Position numbers and translations under genes: made by a program. From positions 4,653,579-4,717,578 of the forward strand of contig NC_072465.1 in the NCBI RefSeq assembly GCF_027596085.1: a stretch of 64,000 nt of DNA. Direction: 5' to 3'. The notes beneath the pieces are model-generated. The model was not told the origin of the DNA, did no database searches, and saw nothing but the letters and a program-made list of their open reading frames with translations. Positions within the stretch are counted from its first letter, which is position 1; the number at the start of each line of letters is the position of its first letter. Positions 24,025 to 64,000 of this stretch are shown here, one piece after another. This stretch comes from Anoplopoma fimbria (Eukaryota > Chordata > Actinopteri > Perciformes > Anoplopomatidae).

Positions 24025-25228
24025 TTGCTTTGTGTTATAGTTTATTGCACTTTCTTCTCTCCTATCCAGCTGGACCAAGACTTACAGCTGCAGTTAACAG
24101 CTGGATGCAGGTGGGGCAGCAGTCAATGGTTCATAATACCTGCTTTTTAATGTGATATTTAATGAACTATGATACCTCAAAAGTACCGAGATCAGAAGTG
24201 TGCTGGTAAGTAAGGCACTGTATGTTGTAGACTATGTTATAAGACTGGACTCCAGTTATACTGGGCACCTGTGTATGTGTCCAATGATGTGGCCTGAAGG
24301 GATAAAGGTATTAATAAAAACGAGCCACTGATTGGAGACACCTCCCTGAATATGAACAGGTCCAGTGACCATAACAACTATAACATTATTGGAATACCTC
24401 AACTTAATGAATTGATCTAAAAAAAAAAAAAAAAAAAAACACATGGCTGTAACACAGGCAATGAAGAGTTTGACAGTACTCAAAAGTCCAAACGTAAAAT
24501 CGGAACCACAATTTGGAAGGCACATTCTGGCAAAATAAATCTGATAAATGGCAACTGTGTGGTTTTTGCTTCTGACAACAAAACAAATTATATTACAATA
24601 CAAAAATAAATGGAGAGAGTACAATAAATAAGACATTTCTAACCTGCTATGTACATTACTTACACCAGATTCATTTACACTATTATACACACATTGGAGT
24701 AAAAGAGGTCATGGTAGGTTTGACCGGTAACACCAAAGAGGAGGGACGTCTTGACACAATGAGTATGAAGAGGAATGCCGAGGATGGATGGAAATAGATG
24801 CTGAAAAAAAATGCATGCAAACTACATTAACACTCAGTTAGTAACTCATTAAAAACACAAAAAAAGATGTGTATTCACTGAACAGGAATGCAGACTACAG
24901 TCCTGTAATATCAAATACTAGATATAAGTTACAGATGTATTCATGTGTATAACTTAAGTGCAAATATAATCATTTGTTTACAAGCAATACTGGTTTAGAT
25001 CACCCCTGATGAGCATTAAAAACATGAATATCACAAAATACTATGTTAAATTTTGCTGAGGAGTTGTGTACATCTAATAAGGCCTCATCTGTTTCGGAGT
25101 TACAGCAGGTTCCTTTTAAGGGTTTTGAATTTTGGTGGTCTTGTCTTACACAGATAGTACCTCTTATAATTGAAAAGTATTGTTGTCTTATTAAAAATGC
25201 ATCCCACACCTGTTTGATGGTATCAGAT
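24025..25228 (-). other. Likely adamts9 3' untranslated region
   Basis: Lies directly after the adamts9 stop on the minus strand and has no open frame with family resemblance. It contains an A20 run on the plus strand at 24419-24439. The length, about 1.2 kb, assumes the AATAAA at 24041-24046 is used. Confidence 0.45.
24041..24046 (-). terminator. Candidate adamts9 polyadenylation signal AATAAA
   Basis: First canonical AATAAA found after the stop codon on the minus strand (TTTATT on the plus strand). A nearer AATAAG variant exists near 25190, and canonical alternatives lie farther left. No transcript evidence. Confidence 0.35.
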
Positions 25229-63583
<38,355 letters not shown>

Positions 63584-64000
63584 CTAGAGAAAGAAGTCAG
63601 GAGGAATGGAGCATGTGTAAATATACAGAGATGGAGGGATAATGGGAAATACATTCATTCAGAAAAACAGACAAGGTATAAATCCATGTGTTTACGGTTA
63701 GGCTAAAGTGGTGGTTTATGTCTTTAAAGGTGGAGATAAATTAGGTTAGTTGGCTGTCTGGAAGTGGGTATTGTTAAAATATGTTTCTGCCTCTTTCTCT
63801 CTTTTGTTTATTGTTGCTCAAAGAGTGGGTTGACAAATGAACACTGCCTGGAATGCCTTTTTCTTCCTCTCTCCCTCCTCTTTCAGAAGAGGGGAGAGAG
63901 GAGGGCAAAGGGTTCAGACTAGGTAAACCTGGCACCCAGCCATAAAAAAAATGGAGCACAAACGGCAGTGCAAACACCAAAAGAAGGCAGTTTAACAACT
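63584..64000 (-). other. adamts9 intron to the missing 5' exons
   Basis: No exon recognised. The signal peptide and first prodomain exons must lie to the right of the window. Confidence 0.7.

Noticed and set aside
24256..24690. 144-codon minus-strand open frame after the adamts9 stop
   Set aside because: Low-complexity Phe run from the A tract. It lies in the likely 3' UTR and has no domain.

Overview
The window is vertebrate nuclear DNA, most likely from a teleost fish. Coding sequence is split into short exons with GT-AG introns, microsatellites are long and numerous, a Tc1-type transposon is present, and several dispersed repeats look like those common in percomorph fishes. Repeat names are from memory and were not searched.

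The right-hand 39 kb (about 24.0-63.6 kb) is one minus-strand gene, which I identify as adamts9. It encodes a secreted, GON-domain ADAMTS metalloprotease. I placed 36 consecutive coding exons by splice sites and reading frame. They join to 5162 nt (about 1719 codons plus stop) with no frame break. In order they encode the end of the prodomain with furin-type sites, the catalytic domain (HELGHVFNMPHDD zinc motif), the disintegrin-like module, TSR1, the Cys-rich and spacer regions, TSR2-TSR15 and the GON domain. The stop codon is at 25229-25231. The signal peptide and most of the prodomain lie to the right of the window. TSR4-TSR14 are built from twelve consecutive exons that all begin and end in phase 0.

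The left part (1-24 kb) has almost no coding sequence. One minus-strand exon at 14.2 kb encodes the short Cys-rich segment that precedes the PET domain in Prickle/Testin proteins (CPGFALHKW). In mammals PRICKLE2 is the neighbour of ADAMTS9 on the same strand, so I call this an amino-terminal prickle2 exon. The rest of that gene would lie beyond position 1. A TATA-like, CpG-containing block at 14.9-15.2 kb could be its promoter. A compositionally distinct block at 9.5-11.1 kb, with a palindromic homeodomain-type site, looks like an intronic enhancer cluster. Between the two genes sits a 1.6 kb Tc1 transposon with 199-bp terminal inverted repeats and a broken transposase, inserted at a TA microsatellite.

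Other items include a perfect 78-bp-arm inverted repeat at 7.18-7.34 kb, a long (TG)n tract abutting the 3' splice site of the second disintegrin exon, an exon flanked by TG-rich and CA-rich tracts, tandem splice acceptors, a GC/CpG-rich TSR12 exon, and dispersed repeats in the introns. I saw no prokaryotic features, CRISPR array or convincing RNA gene.
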